From the NCBI RefSeq assembly GCF_002001015.1, contig NZ_MUNO01000017.1, positions 226,212 through 290,211 of the forward strand: a stretch of 64,000 bases of DNA. The letters are read 5' to 3'. The position numbers and the translations under genes were made by a program. Source of the stretch: Polaromonas sp. A23 (GTDB lineage Bacteria > Pseudomonadota > Gammaproteobacteria > Burkholderiales > Burkholderiaceae_C). The number at the start of each line of letters is the position of its first letter. Within the stretch, counting starts at the first letter, position 1. Below the pieces are notes generated by a model. It was not told the origin of the DNA. It worked only from the letters and a program-made list of their open reading frames with translations, and did no database searches. Shown here piece after piece: positions 35,125 through 42,718 of this stretch.

Positions 35125-36351
35125 ATGACCCCCGGCTTCGGTTTTGAATGGCGCGTGGCGCTGCGTTTCCTGCGCGAAGGGCGCATGCAGACCGTGCTCA
35201 TCATCGTTGGCGTGGCCGCCGGGGTGGCAGTCATCGCCTACATTTCGGCGCTGATCAGCGGCCTGCAGGGCAGCACCTTGACCAAGACGCTGGGCGCGCA
35301 GGCGCACATCAGCGTGCATGCGCCGGACGATGTGGTCACGCCCGCCTGGCCTGCCGTGCCGGGCACCAACACACTGACCGACACCCAGCCGCGCGCACAG
35401 CGCCTGCGCTCGGTTGCTAACTGGCAGGCCCTGGTGCCGCTGCTCGAAGCAATGCCGGCCATCGCCGGCGTGTCCCCCATGGTGTCGGGCGCCGGCTTGG
35501 CCCTGCGCGGCGAAGCCACCCAGGCGATTGCGTTGATGGGTGTGGACCTGGACCGCTACGACCGCGTCGTCGGGCTGCGCAGCAAGGTGATCAGCGGCAC
35601 CGCGCGGCTGGCGCCGGGCGAGGCCATCGTGGGCCGTGAGCTTGCCGCCGACCTGGGCGTGCGCGCCGGTGACCGCCTGACCGTGCAGACCGGCCTGGTC
35701 AGCGACTCGGTGCGTGTCACCGCGCTGGTGGACCTGGGTATCAAGGACCTGAACCGGCGCACTGTCATCGTGCCGCTGCGCGCGGCACAAAACCTGCTGG
35801 GCCTGCCCGGCGGCGCCACCAGCCTGGACCTGACGGTGAAAGACGTCTGGTCGGCCCAGGAGTTGGCCAGTGACCTGCGACAGCAGTTTCCCTACAAAAT
35901 TGAAAGCTGGCAGGAGAGCAACGCGCAGCTGGTGTCGGCCCTCAACGCCCAGTCGGTCAGCACCGCGCTGATACGCGGGGTGGTTCTGGTGGTGGTGGTG
36001 CTGGGCATTGCCAGCGTGCTGGTCGTGTCGGTCGTGCAAAAGCGCCGCGAGATCGGCATCCTGCGTGCCATGGGTGCCACGCGCGGGCAGATCCTGCGGC
36101 TTTTCCTGGTGCAGGGCGCGGTGGTGGGCGCCCTCGGTTCGGCGCTCGGCATTGCGCTGGCCGTGCTCATGATCTGGCTGTTCACGAAATTTGTGCGCGG
36201 CTCCGACGGGCTGCCGCTGTTTGTGATTGGCCTGCCGCTGGCCACGGCCGTGCAGGTGGCGCTGATCGCCACCGTGTGTGGTGTGCTGGCCGCGGTGGCG
36301 CCGGCGCGCCGTGCCGCGGCGCTGGACCCGGCGCAGGCAATACGGATGTGA
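35125..36351 (+). CDS. ABC transporter permease (MacB/FtsX type)
   Basis: 408-residue permease with four membrane helices: one at the N-terminus (MQTVLIIVGVAAGVAVIAYISALISG), a large periplasmic MacB_PCD region, and three C-terminal helices (VVLVVVVLGIASVLVVSVVQKRREIGILRAMGAT, with the FtsX EIGILRAxG motif). Functions with the adaptor before it and the ATPase 4 nt after it in tripartite export of a lipid, peptide or drug; substrate unknown. Confidence 0.9.
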   Translation: MTPGFGFEWRVALRFLREGRMQTVLIIVGVAAGVAVIAYISALISGLQGSTLTKTLGAQAHISVHAPDDVVTPAWPAVPGTNTLTDTQPRAQRLRSVANWQALVPLLEAMPAIAGVSPMVSGAGLALRGEATQAIALMGVDLDRYDRVVGLRSKVISGTARLAPGEAIVGRELAADLGVRAGDRLTVQTGLVSDSVRVTALVDLGIKDLNRRTVIVPLRAAQNLLGLPGGATSLDLTVKDVWSAQELASDLRQQFPYKIESWQESNAQLVSALNAQSVSTALIRGVVLVVVVLGIASVLVVSVVQKRREIGILRAMGATRGQILRLFLVQGAVVGALGSALGIALAVLMIWLFTKFVRGSDGLPLFVIGLPLATAVQVALIATVCGVLAAVAPARRAAALDPAQAIRM

Positions 36352-36355
36352 CCCC

Positions 36356-37081
36356 ATGACGGCTGCCACCAATTCCCGCGCGCTGATCGACATGGGCGAG
36401 GTCCGCAAGAGCTACAACCTGGACCTGCCCAGCGAGGCCGAGGTGCTGCACGGCGTGTCGCTGCAGGTGCAGCGCGGCGAATTCATCGCGTTGATCGGCC
36501 CCTCTGGCTCCGGCAAAAGCACGCTGCTCAACATCGTTGGCCTGCTCGAGGGCATGACGACCGGCAGCTACCGGCTGCAGGGCCAGGAGGTGCACGGCCT
36601 GGACGACGCGGCACTGACCCTGCTGCGGCGCAGCGCCCTGGGCTTTGTGTTCCAGTTTCATCACCTGCTGCCTGCCTTCACGGCGCTGGAAAACGTCACA
36701 CTGCCCGCGCTGATGCGGGGCGGGCGCGTCAGTGCGAAGCAACGCGAGCATGCCCGCGCGCTGCTGGCCTCGGTCGGCCTGGCCAACGCCATGAACAAGC
36801 GGCCGGGCGAGCTGTCGGGCGGCATGCAGCAGCGCGTGGCAATTGCCCGCGCCCTGGTGATGGAGCCGGCGCTGGTGCTGGCCGACGAGCCCACCGGCAA
36901 CCTTGACACCGCCTCGTCCGACGAGGTGTTTGTGCAGCTGCGGCGCATGCACGTCGAGCTCGGCACCACCTTTGTGGTGGTCACCCACGATCCGCGCCTG
37001 GCCGCCCGTTGCGATCGGCTGGTCGAGCTGATCGACGGGCGCATCGCGCGCGACGAAGCCGTCGCCCCCACGCCGGCCTGA
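36356..37081 (+). CDS. ABC transporter ATP-binding protein (MacB/LolD type)
   Basis: 241-residue ATPase: Walker A IGPSGSGKSTLLNIVG, Q-loop FVFQFHHLLPAFTALENV, signature LSGGMQQRVAIARALVMEP, Walker B LVLADEPTGNLD and the H-loop VTHD. The LolD/MacB subgroup is indicated by VFQFHHLLP and DEPTGNLD. Starts 4 nt after the permease stop. Separate permease and ATPase polypeptides distinguish it from fused MacB. Confidence 0.92.
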   Translation: MTAATNSRALIDMGEVRKSYNLDLPSEAEVLHGVSLQVQRGEFIALIGPSGSGKSTLLNIVGLLEGMTTGSYRLQGQEVHGLDDAALTLLRRSALGFVFQFHHLLPAFTALENVTLPALMRGGRVSAKQREHARALLASVGLANAMNKRPGELSGGMQQRVAIARALVMEPALVLADEPTGNLDTASSDEVFVQLRRMHVELGTTFVVVTHDPRLAARCDRLVELIDGRIARDEAVAPTPA

Positions 37082-37088
37082 GTGGTCT

Positions 37089-37220
37089 TCAGGCCGGGCG
37101 GGTGGCCAGACGGGCATTGTGTACGATCAGGATCTGCGCCAGGGGCAGCGGCGAGGCAAAACGGCTGTAGCTGAGCCGCATCGAAAGCGGCTTCAGGGGC
37201 AGGCCGGAATTGTTGGCTGA
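37089..37220 (-). pseudogene. Remnant of a lysoplasmalogenase (YhhN) C-terminus
   Basis: The minus strand encodes PLKPLSMRLSYSRFASPLPL then AQILIVHNARLATRPA and a stop. AQ-LIVHNAR is the same C-terminal block that ends the YhhN part of the 42719-44443 gene (AQVLIVHNARPAAP). The preceding conserved TM segment is missing, so this is a decayed fragment of a yhhN paralogue stranded between the ABC operon and the rhomboid gene. Confidence 0.55.
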
Positions 37221-37242
37221 AAGAAAAAATAGGGGGGAGGAC

Positions 37243-38916
37243 ATGGTTGATTCAACCGAGGCTTATTCGCGCGAGTTTCACGCCTCATGGAGGAGCTCCA
37301 CCGGCAGGGTGACAGTGGTTGTCATCGTGATTGCCTTGTTGCTGTCGGCTTTTGGCCTGCTGGGCCCTCATCGTCCCCTGTCATGGCTTCTTCTGGCCGG
37401 CGCCGCTTTGATGTACTGGTTTGCGTGGATTCTGAGCCGCCAGATACTGGGCAAGAAGCCCGCGCTGCGTGTCGGGCCTCGTGGCATCAGGGCGAATGTT
37501 CTCAAGGACAGGAAACCTTCCTGGAGCGACATTGCCGACGTGCGTGAGGAGTCGGTCCAGGGGCATACGCACATCGTGCTGTCGCTGGCTCCGGGCGCTG
37601 CCGCGGCTTTGCAGGGTTCACGGCTGAGCGGCAACAAACGTGAACTCCGGATACCGCTGGGCGCGATCAGGAAGAAAGACCAAGCCGATGCTGTTCAGGC
37701 AGTTGTCGAGGGGTTTCAGCGCTATGGCGGTACCCAGGCAAAGAAGGCAGCCGAGGCATACATCGAAGAGCTTCTGGCCGAAGCGGACTTTGAGCTTCGC
37801 CTGAGCAAGATGACGCCCGTGACCTGGGCGCTGTATCTGATGGTTGCCCTGAACGTGGGTGTATGGCTTGCCAATGTCCTGTCCGGCGTCAGCGCATTCA
37901 AGCCCTTGCCGTCCGACCTGCTGCGTTGGGGTGCCAACTCTGCCGCCTCCGTGGTGGAAGACCACCAGTACTGGCGCTTGCTGAGCGCAACTTTCCTGCA
38001 CGCCGGTGTGCTGCATATTGCGCTGAACATGCTGGGCCTGTGGGAAGCCGGAAAACAGCTGAACCGCCTCTACGGCAACGCCCAGTTTCTGATTATTTAT
38101 TTCGCCAGTGCTCTGGTGGGCAGCGCGCTCAGCCTTCACTTTTCCGCGCAGCAGGCGGTGTCTGTGGGGGCGTCCGGTGCCGTGTTCGGTGTGCTCGGTG
38201 CCCTCTTGACGGCGATGTACCGGCATCGCGGCCGCATTCCGGGAACGATGAGCAAAAACGTCATGTCGAGCCAGCTGGTTTTTCTGGTCTACGCACTGGG
38301 CCAGGGGTTTGCGAAGGAAGGTATCGACAATGCCGCCCACGTAGGCGGCCTGTTGGCCGGCAGCCTGCTGGCCTGGTTGCTGGCTGGAAAAATGGACGAG
38401 ACACAGGGCTTGCGACGACGGCAGGTGACAGTGATGGCAGGCCTGTTGATACCCGCTGCAGCTGTGGCCGGTCTGGTCCTGACGACGCCTGAGCCCAGGG
38501 TTCATCATCGCCAGTTGTTTGAGTTTCATGCCGGTATGGCCCGCATCCTGCCGGATCTACAAGCCGCGGAGAAGGCCTTGCAGGCAGACGGAAAGGCGGC
38601 GAGCACAGGCAAGCTGACGACGGCGCAGTTTGTCCAGGCAATCGAAACACGGCACCTGCCGGCCTACAGAAAAGTAGAGAGCGCGCTCGCACCGCTGGAT
38701 GTTCCGCCCAACGACCGGGCGGCACCACTGGTGCAGGACATCAAGCGTGGCAACACCCTGTTGGTGGCGATGATGCAGATCGAGGTCACCCGGGCGAACA
38801 ACCCGGGTCAGGTCGACCCGGTGCTTGAGGCCAAATTCAAGGCCATGGGTGATGAGCTGAAACTCATCAAAGCGCGTTCTACCGAGAGGGACCAGGCCAA
38901 AAAGCCTGGCAAGTAA
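37243..38916 (+). CDS. Rhomboid-family intramembrane serine protease
   Basis: 557-residue membrane protein. Two N-terminal helices plus a PH-like cytosolic domain (residues 1-185) precede the rhomboid core: HQYWRLLSATFLHAGVLHIALNM, catalytic Ser311 in VGASGAVFGVLGA, and catalytic His366 in NAAHVGGLLAG. A final helix (VMAGLLIPAAAVAGLVL) leads to a soluble C-terminal domain of about 130 residues. ATG 37243 has a GGGGGGAGG site. The large N- and C-terminal additions are unusual beside plain GlpG. Confidence 0.88.
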   Translation: MVDSTEAYSREFHASWRSSTGRVTVVVIVIALLLSAFGLLGPHRPLSWLLLAGAALMYWFAWILSRQILGKKPALRVGPRGIRANVLKDRKPSWSDIADVREESVQGHTHIVLSLAPGAAAALQGSRLSGNKRELRIPLGAIRKKDQADAVQAVVEGFQRYGGTQAKKAAEAYIEELLAEADFELRLSKMTPVTWALYLMVALNVGVWLANVLSGVSAFKPLPSDLLRWGANSAASVVEDHQYWRLLSATFLHAGVLHIALNMLGLWEAGKQLNRLYGNAQFLIIYFASALVGSALSLHFSAQQAVSVGASGAVFGVLGALLTAMYRHRGRIPGTMSKNVMSSQLVFLVYALGQGFAKEGIDNAAHVGGLLAGSLLAWLLAGKMDETQGLRRRQVTVMAGLLIPAAAVAGLVLTTPEPRVHHRQLFEFHAGMARILPDLQAAEKALQADGKAASTGKLTTAQFVQAIETRHLPAYRKVESALAPLDVPPNDRAAPLVQDIKRGNTLLVAMMQIEVTRANNPGQVDPVLEAKFKAMGDELKLIKARSTERDQAKKPGK

Positions 38917-38959
38917 TGCGCATTTAGGTTCGGCGACTGGCCGCTCGCCGCGACTGATG

Positions 38960-38966
38960 GTTAAAC
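38960..38966 (-). other. attC-type core site overlapping the methyltransferase stop
   Basis: GTTTAAC on the minus strand fits RYYYAAC and contains the TAA stop of the 38961-39689 gene. It is followed after 5 nt by GTCGCGGCGAGCGGCC, which contains a GGCGA...TCGCC stem, but no GTTRRRY partner exists before the rhomboid gene. Possible terminal, truncated attC. Confidence 0.35.
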
Positions 38967-39689
38967 CATTTGTCCGACAAGACGGACCATTCCACGCACT
39001 CCAGGCTCGCGACGAACATTGAAGCCGCTTGACTGGAACTTGGCGACCAGATAGTCAGGTGATAACCGAAGTTTTCTGTAGTGACTTACCTGCGTTTGCC
39101 AACCGTCCGGTGTGCGCTGATGAAGGATGTCATGGACCAGGACAGTCTCTGACTCGTACTCCAGAAAGCAAGTCAGTATGCGACTGTCATCGCTTCTCAC
39201 CGGGATAAAGCGCCCGTTCCCAACCAGAGGCACGGAATAGTCCCGGAAAGAAACGACGAACGTGCCGCCAGGCGGTAGTTCGGTAGATGCTCTTTCAATG
39301 AGGCTCTCGACGGCCTTGAGATCAGGCAAGTGAGTGATCGTGTCGCCCATGCACAGGATCGCGGACGGCGGTTCTGAAATGTGGCGCTGAAATTCAAGCA
39401 GCTCATCGTTGACTGTTTGAATAGGTAAGCCACTGCCAATCTCTGTGAGCGTACGCAGCAGCTCCGCCGACGTATCGATAGCGATTACGCGTGCGCCTCT
39501 GCGTGCGAGAGGGATGGAATGCATGCCAAAGCCAGCGCCAAGATCGAGTACGACGGCCCCGTGAGTGAGTGGCAAGTTCAACGCTCCAATCTCAGCGGCG
39601 CCGGCCTCAAGCGCAGCGGCAGCGCCTCCCGCCATCCAAAGGTAGATGGGGGCGAGGTGCTTTGCATAGTGTTCTGTGACGGTGGTCAT
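38961..39689 (-). CDS. Class I SAM-dependent methyltransferase
   Basis: 242-residue cytoplasmic methyltransferase: motif I VVLDLGAGFGMHSIPLARRG, motif II VIAIDTSAELL, DTITHLPD and LPPGGTFVVSFRDY. Small-molecule type; substrate unknown. AT-richer than the chromosome around it and the last member of a minus-strand run of four small genes with cassette-like core sites. ATG 39689 gives MTTVTEHYAKHLAPIYLWMAGG. Confidence 0.8.
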   Translation of the reverse strand: MTTVTEHYAKHLAPIYLWMAGGAAAALEAGAAEIGALNLPLTHGAVVLDLGAGFGMHSIPLARRGARVIAIDTSAELLRTLTEIGSGLPIQTVNDELLEFQRHISEPPSAILCMGDTITHLPDLKAVESLIERASTELPPGGTFVVSFRDYSVPLVGNGRFIPVRSDDSRILTCFLEYESETVLVHDILHQRTPDGWQTQVSHYRKLRLSPDYLVAKFQSSGFNVRREPGVRGMVRLVGQMV

Positions 39690-39783
39690 ACGGGTAGTCC
39701 GAAAACATTTAATGAATTCACCGGCCTGCGCGGCAATCGCCTTGGAGAACTGGTGTCATGGGTGGTTCCTGGCTGGGCAATGA

Positions 39784-39790
39784 GTTAGAC
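39784..39790 (-). other. attC-type core site 3' of a zinc-protein gene
   Basis: GTCTAAC on the minus strand, about 20 nt after the stop of the 39811 gene, identical to the R'' core of the intact attC at 8785-8791. No clear L'/R' partner could be paired in the 95 nt before the methyltransferase ATG. Confidence 0.4.
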
Positions 39791-39810
39791 CGCTCCAGGG
39801 TCAGTGTCGA

Positions 39811-40098
39811 TCACGTGTTGAATATTCTCGAGTGTCTGGACTTGAGTTCCTGATAGCAACTTACGCATACGATTGCCATGCGGTTGAACTCACGGAATGC
39901 TTCGGTCTTGTCATCCTCGCGCAGGAACATTTCCTCACAGTCCTCGCACCAGGCCTGAAGATCGTTCGGGTCATCGCTGTTCTCGACAAAACCAACGGGA
40001 ACGACTTTGGAATCGATCATGTGACCGCAGACGACCGCAGCGATGCAGGTGTCGCCGTGTGTGTTGCAATTGATTGTCGGTGGGCTATCGTCCAACAT
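39811..40098 (-). CDS. Cys-rich, probably zinc-binding hypothetical protein
   Basis: 95-residue soluble protein with paired metal-ligand motifs: an N-terminal CNTHGDTCIAAVVCGHM, a central WCEDCEEMF and a C-terminal VCVSCYQELKSRH. The pattern (CxxHG, CxH, AWCxxCE, CxxCY) recurs in a bacterial family of unknown function. ATG 40098 lies 9 nt after the cassette core GTTAAAC; upstream codons to TTG 40116 would run through that core. Confidence 0.65.
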   Translation of the reverse strand: MLDDSPPTINCNTHGDTCIAAVVCGHMIDSKVVPVGFVENSDDPNDLQAWCEDCEEMFLREDDKTEAFREFNRMAIVCVSCYQELKSRHSRIFNT

Positions 40099-40107
40099 GG
40101 CTGTGCG

Positions 40108-40164
40108 GTTTAACAACTATGTGGACCGGCACCATCGGTTTCAGTGTCAAACAACAAGTTAAGT
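40108..40164 (-). other. Candidate 57-bp attC site
   Basis: Minus strand: R'' ACTTAAC begins 2 nt after the stop of the 40167 gene and R' GTTAAAC ends 9 nt before the ATG of the next gene. Between them, GTTTGAC and GTCCAC can pair with one extrahelical T and one mismatch, and ACCG/CGGT forms an inner stem. Length 57 bp equals the shortest known attC sites. Pairing is weaker than in the 8720-8791 site. Confidence 0.5.
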
Positions 40165-40166
40165 AA

Positions 40167-40688
40167 TCAGTTTGTTTTCTCACGGGAAACAGCAGCTCCC
40201 TCTGAATTTCTTTGCTGTCGCCTGATGAAAGCTTCTTGCTTTTTGATTCTTGCCACCTCGGCGTTAAATTTTACTTGCAGCCTATACAGCCAAATTGAAA
40301 ACATACTGATAAAAATCCAGAAGGCGTAATGATTCCAGAAACTCCTTTTTGCCCTGCTTAATTTGTACTGAGGGTTGCCAAGCAATTGATTCGAAATACT
40401 GTCGGGCAGATTTAGATAGCGTTCGCTATCCATCATTTGAACCATGGTGCAGTCCCACGTAAATACATCTGCCCAGAAAACTCCAAAGTGCGAACATTTG
40501 TACCCTATTTTTATCGACAAGGACTGCGGTTTCCCCATGATGGAAAATTCACTTTGAAAATTTTCGACCTCAAAAAGTTCCTCTCCCCAATTGATGATTC
40601 CTAGTCCCCGTTTTGCGTAGGCATTGGTAGAAAAAACCAATATCACCAAAGACAATGCCAGTGCCAATTTTTTAGCGGTGTATCGCAT
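40167..40688 (-). CDS. Secreted/membrane hypothetical protein
   Basis: 173-residue protein with a Sec signal peptide (KKLALALSLVILVFSTNAYA), a soluble middle part (GLGIINWGEELFEVENFQSE ... KIGYKCSHFGVFWADVFTWDC) and a C-terminal helix (HYAFWIFISMFSIWLY) followed by a charged tail. ATG 40688 is chosen for the signal peptide and AAGGA upstream. Markedly AT-rich compared with the chromosome, suggesting acquired DNA. No domain recognised. Confidence 0.6.
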   Translation of the reverse strand: MRYTAKKLALALSLVILVFSTNAYAKRGLGIINWGEELFEVENFQSEFSIMGKPQSLSIKIGYKCSHFGVFWADVFTWDCTMVQMMDSERYLNLPDSISNQLLGNPQYKLSRAKRSFWNHYAFWIFISMFSIWLYRLQVKFNAEVARIKKQEAFIRRQQRNSEGAAVSREKTN

Positions 40689-40963
40689 GGTATGTGGTCC
40701 TTCGTGCAAATCTAAAGTGGGTATTTGGTCAACGGAAATGCCTCGGTGGCAGGCCACAAAGGATAAACCATACTTCCTGCTGCTCGGTATATCTCGTAGT
40801 GTCCATGCGGTGTTGCAGGGGAAGGCGTTCAGAGTTTTTAACGTGAAAATGACTGGATCACCAACACTCGCGGCGAAGCCACCTCTTGCCGTTGAGGGGA
40901 AGTCCATATAGAAAGGGTCAGGCACCGCGTAGGGTCTGGTGGGGATTGCATAGAGACTTGGCG
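40689..40963. other. 275-bp stretch without a supported gene
   Basis: On the minus strand 79 codons are open upstream of, and in frame with, the signal peptide of the 40167 gene (PDPFYMDFPSTARGGFAASV ...). They look neither like a leader peptide nor like a known domain. Possibly a decayed gene fragment; no repeat, tRNA or attC structure was found. Confidence 0.3.
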
Positions 40964-41266
40964 CTAGGTTGAGGTGCCGTACTTTACATAGCAGAGAAGG
41001 GCAAGAACCGAACCCACAACAAGCCAGAACTCCCAGGTACGGTGTGTGAACCGTTTTCGTAGCAAACGCTTGGCAAGCTTTTCGGCCCGATCAATGGTTT
41101 CGTTGGCTTCTGCAAAAACACGCTGACCACGCTGGTGAGCATCCTCAAGTTTCTTGGCAGCTGAAAGGTACACCTCCTTCTCTGAGGGGTCGACTTCCTT
41201 TGCTGCAAGGGCGCGCATTGACTCTGCAGCTTTGGCAAAACCGTCAGGTACTTCGATCTTGGGCAT
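40964..41266 (-). CDS. Small tail-anchored protein, unknown
   Basis: 100-residue protein, mostly amphipathic helix (AKAAESMRALAAKEVDPSEKE ... KLEDAHQRGQRVFAEANETIDRAEKLAKRLL), ending in one membrane helix (WEFWLVVGSVLALLCYV). ATG 41266 lies 8 nt after GTTAGGC, a cassette-type core. Topology suggests cytosolic helices held at the membrane. Family not recognised. Confidence 0.55.
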   Translation of the reverse strand: MPKIEVPDGFAKAAESMRALAAKEVDPSEKEVYLSAAKKLEDAHQRGQRVFAEANETIDRAEKLAKRLLRKRFTHRTWEFWLVVGSVLALLCYVKYGTST

Positions 41267-41274
41267 TTCGTGAA

Positions 41275-41281
41275 GCCTAAC
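41275..41281 (-). other. Cassette-type core site before the 40964 gene
   Basis: GTTAGGC on the minus strand, a textbook GTTRRRY, followed by TTCACGAA and ATG. No RYYYAAC with paired arms was found within 130 nt upstream. Confidence 0.35.
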
Positions 41282-41355
41282 CTTGATACATCCCACAAAA
41301 CCGCGAAATAACAGGGAAACTAGCCAGACAACAGGACGCGGAGAAATCTAAGAAG

Positions 41356-41535
41356 ATGTTTGTATTCATGACCTTAGCTGGATTGACTGCGTGTTTATAC
41401 AGGCATATTGAATTTGACAAAGCCGCCGTCAGTCTTTCAACGCAAGGTGTGTCATTCTCAGCGAACTTCGGCACTTGGGCCATCCCCCAGTCATTCCATT
41501 CGCAACGGGTCATCCACGATGAATACCAAGGCTGA
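41356..41535 (+). CDS. Possible small lipoprotein (or remnant)
   Basis: A 59-codon frame begins MFVFMTLAGLTAC, a minimal signal peptide with a good lipobox (LTAC), and continues LYRHIEFDKAAVSLSTQGVS to ...DEYQG. It lies in a 370-bp stretch with no other gene. The ribosome site is weak. It may be a truncated lipoprotein gene. Confidence 0.35.
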   Translation: MFVFMTLAGLTACLYRHIEFDKAAVSLSTQGVSFSANFGTWAIPQSFHSQRVIHDEYQG

Positions 41536-41637
41536 ACATTTTGGGTTCCCTGGTATTCGCCGCCATGACTAGCAAAGCACCGCTCAGTGGTCGTACCTTC
41601 GTCAAGGGGCTCGCTCCGCCTGACTACACTGATGCAG

Positions 41638-42369
41638 ATGAGCGCCCCTCCACAACCACCCAGCGTGCGAGACCGCCTGACTTCCTATTTCCGCAGTGGC
41701 GACGCCATGCGCAGCCGGAGCGTGAGTGATGTTGTGCTGTCTAGCACGGTCGATGTGCCCGCACCTCCTGCCAGGCTGGTGGCCGACTGGGAAAGGGAGA
41801 TCTCGTTGCACCTGGAACTGGAACCCGGCGACGTCGAGGCCTTGCCTTTGGTGCGAGCGCGTGCGCGCTGGCCGGACTACCGGCACTGCGTCCAGGCGAT
41901 TTCCGACTGGACACACACGCTGGGCCTGCACGATGAGCTTGCTTCTGCCGAGGTCGCCCTGATGGCCTGCCGCGGCGCGAGGTACCACCATGATGGCGCG
42001 CAGTATGGCGGCGCGGCCTTCTGCAACCTCTTCCTGGGCGAGGACAGGGGCCTGGACCTTCATTTTTCGGCAACAGATCTTCGCATTCCCCTGCGCAGGG
42101 GAACGGTGGTGGTTTTTGATACCGGTCAGCCGCATGCGGTGATCGAGCGCCGCGGCGCAGGCTTTGATGCGGCCGATTTCCCAGCCGGGCGGGATTGCAG
42201 CCTGGCGTTCCTGACCTGGGAGCTTCCCATTGAGAACGCCGCTGTCTGCCAGGCACTGGGGATCAGCTTCGACACCGATCCTTCAACCGCCCTGCTGCTG
42301 GAGGATGAGCAAGTCTGGTTGAACGGCGCACCGGCCAGCGTGTGCCCGGTGTCCGGTCGCTGGCGCTAG
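41638..42369 (+). CDS. 2OG-Fe(II) oxygenase-like protein
   Basis: 243-residue cytoplasmic protein. A jelly-roll oxygenase is suggested by RYHHDGAQYGGAAFCNLFLGE (H-x-D metal pair) and RGTVVVFDTGQPHAVIER (distal His), with LDLHFSATDLRIPLRRGT between. The N-terminal 50 residues are poorly conserved and the start (ATG 41638 or 41632) is uncertain. Its TAG shares the CTAG with the stop of the convergent gene at 42366. Substrate unknown. Confidence 0.65.
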   Translation: MSAPPQPPSVRDRLTSYFRSGDAMRSRSVSDVVLSSTVDVPAPPARLVADWEREISLHLELEPGDVEALPLVRARARWPDYRHCVQAISDWTHTLGLHDELASAEVALMACRGARYHHDGAQYGGAAFCNLFLGEDRGLDLHFSATDLRIPLRRGTVVVFDTGQPHAVIERRGAGFDAADFPAGRDCSLAFLTWELPIENAAVCQALGISFDTDPSTALLLEDEQVWLNGAPASVCPVSGRWR

Positions 42370-42605
42370 TAGCCCATTTTTCCCTGGAGTACCGCAATCA
42401 GATGTCCTTTGGCCTCGGCAAGCTGCGCCTTGTCGCTGTCGTGCACTTTCCTGAAAAATGCGGCGCATTCAGGCGAGCCGGCTTGTTCTGCATCCTTGAT
42501 GTATTGGTCGTAGGCCATGAGGGCCTGCGCCTTGTTCTGGATCAGCGTGACCCAATCGTAGGCAAGGTTGCTGAGAGGATGGCGGTCGGTAGATTGCTCT
42601 TGCAT
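42366..42605 (-). CDS. Hypothetical helical protein
   Basis: 79-residue all-helical soluble protein (LSNLAYDWVTLIQNKAQALMAYDQYIKDAEQAGSPECAAFFRKVHDSDKAQ read in segments) with a four-helix or ferritin-like flavour but no complete metal site. AGGAA lies 6 nt before ATG 42605. Function unknown. Confidence 0.65.
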   Translation of the reverse strand: MQEQSTDRHPLSNLAYDWVTLIQNKAQALMAYDQYIKDAEQAGSPECAAFFRKVHDSDKAQLAEAKGHLIAVLQGKMGY

Positions 42606-42718
42606 GAAAATTCCTGTTTAAATGCAAAAGCATATGAATCCTTGACGCCGCATTTGTAGGAGCGCACCGACGATTCAATTTCCATATCGCCGCAAAAAGC
42701 CGTATCGCGGCTGCCCGG

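Noticed and set aside
34126..36408. 760-codon open frame opposite the efflux adaptor and permease genes
   Set aside because: Antisense by-product of high-GC codon bias; its translation shows no domain and spans two real genes.
41277..41513. 78-codon minus-strand frame upstream of the 40964 gene
   Set aside because: No family features and no ribosome site; the opposite strand has a better small-lipoprotein candidate.
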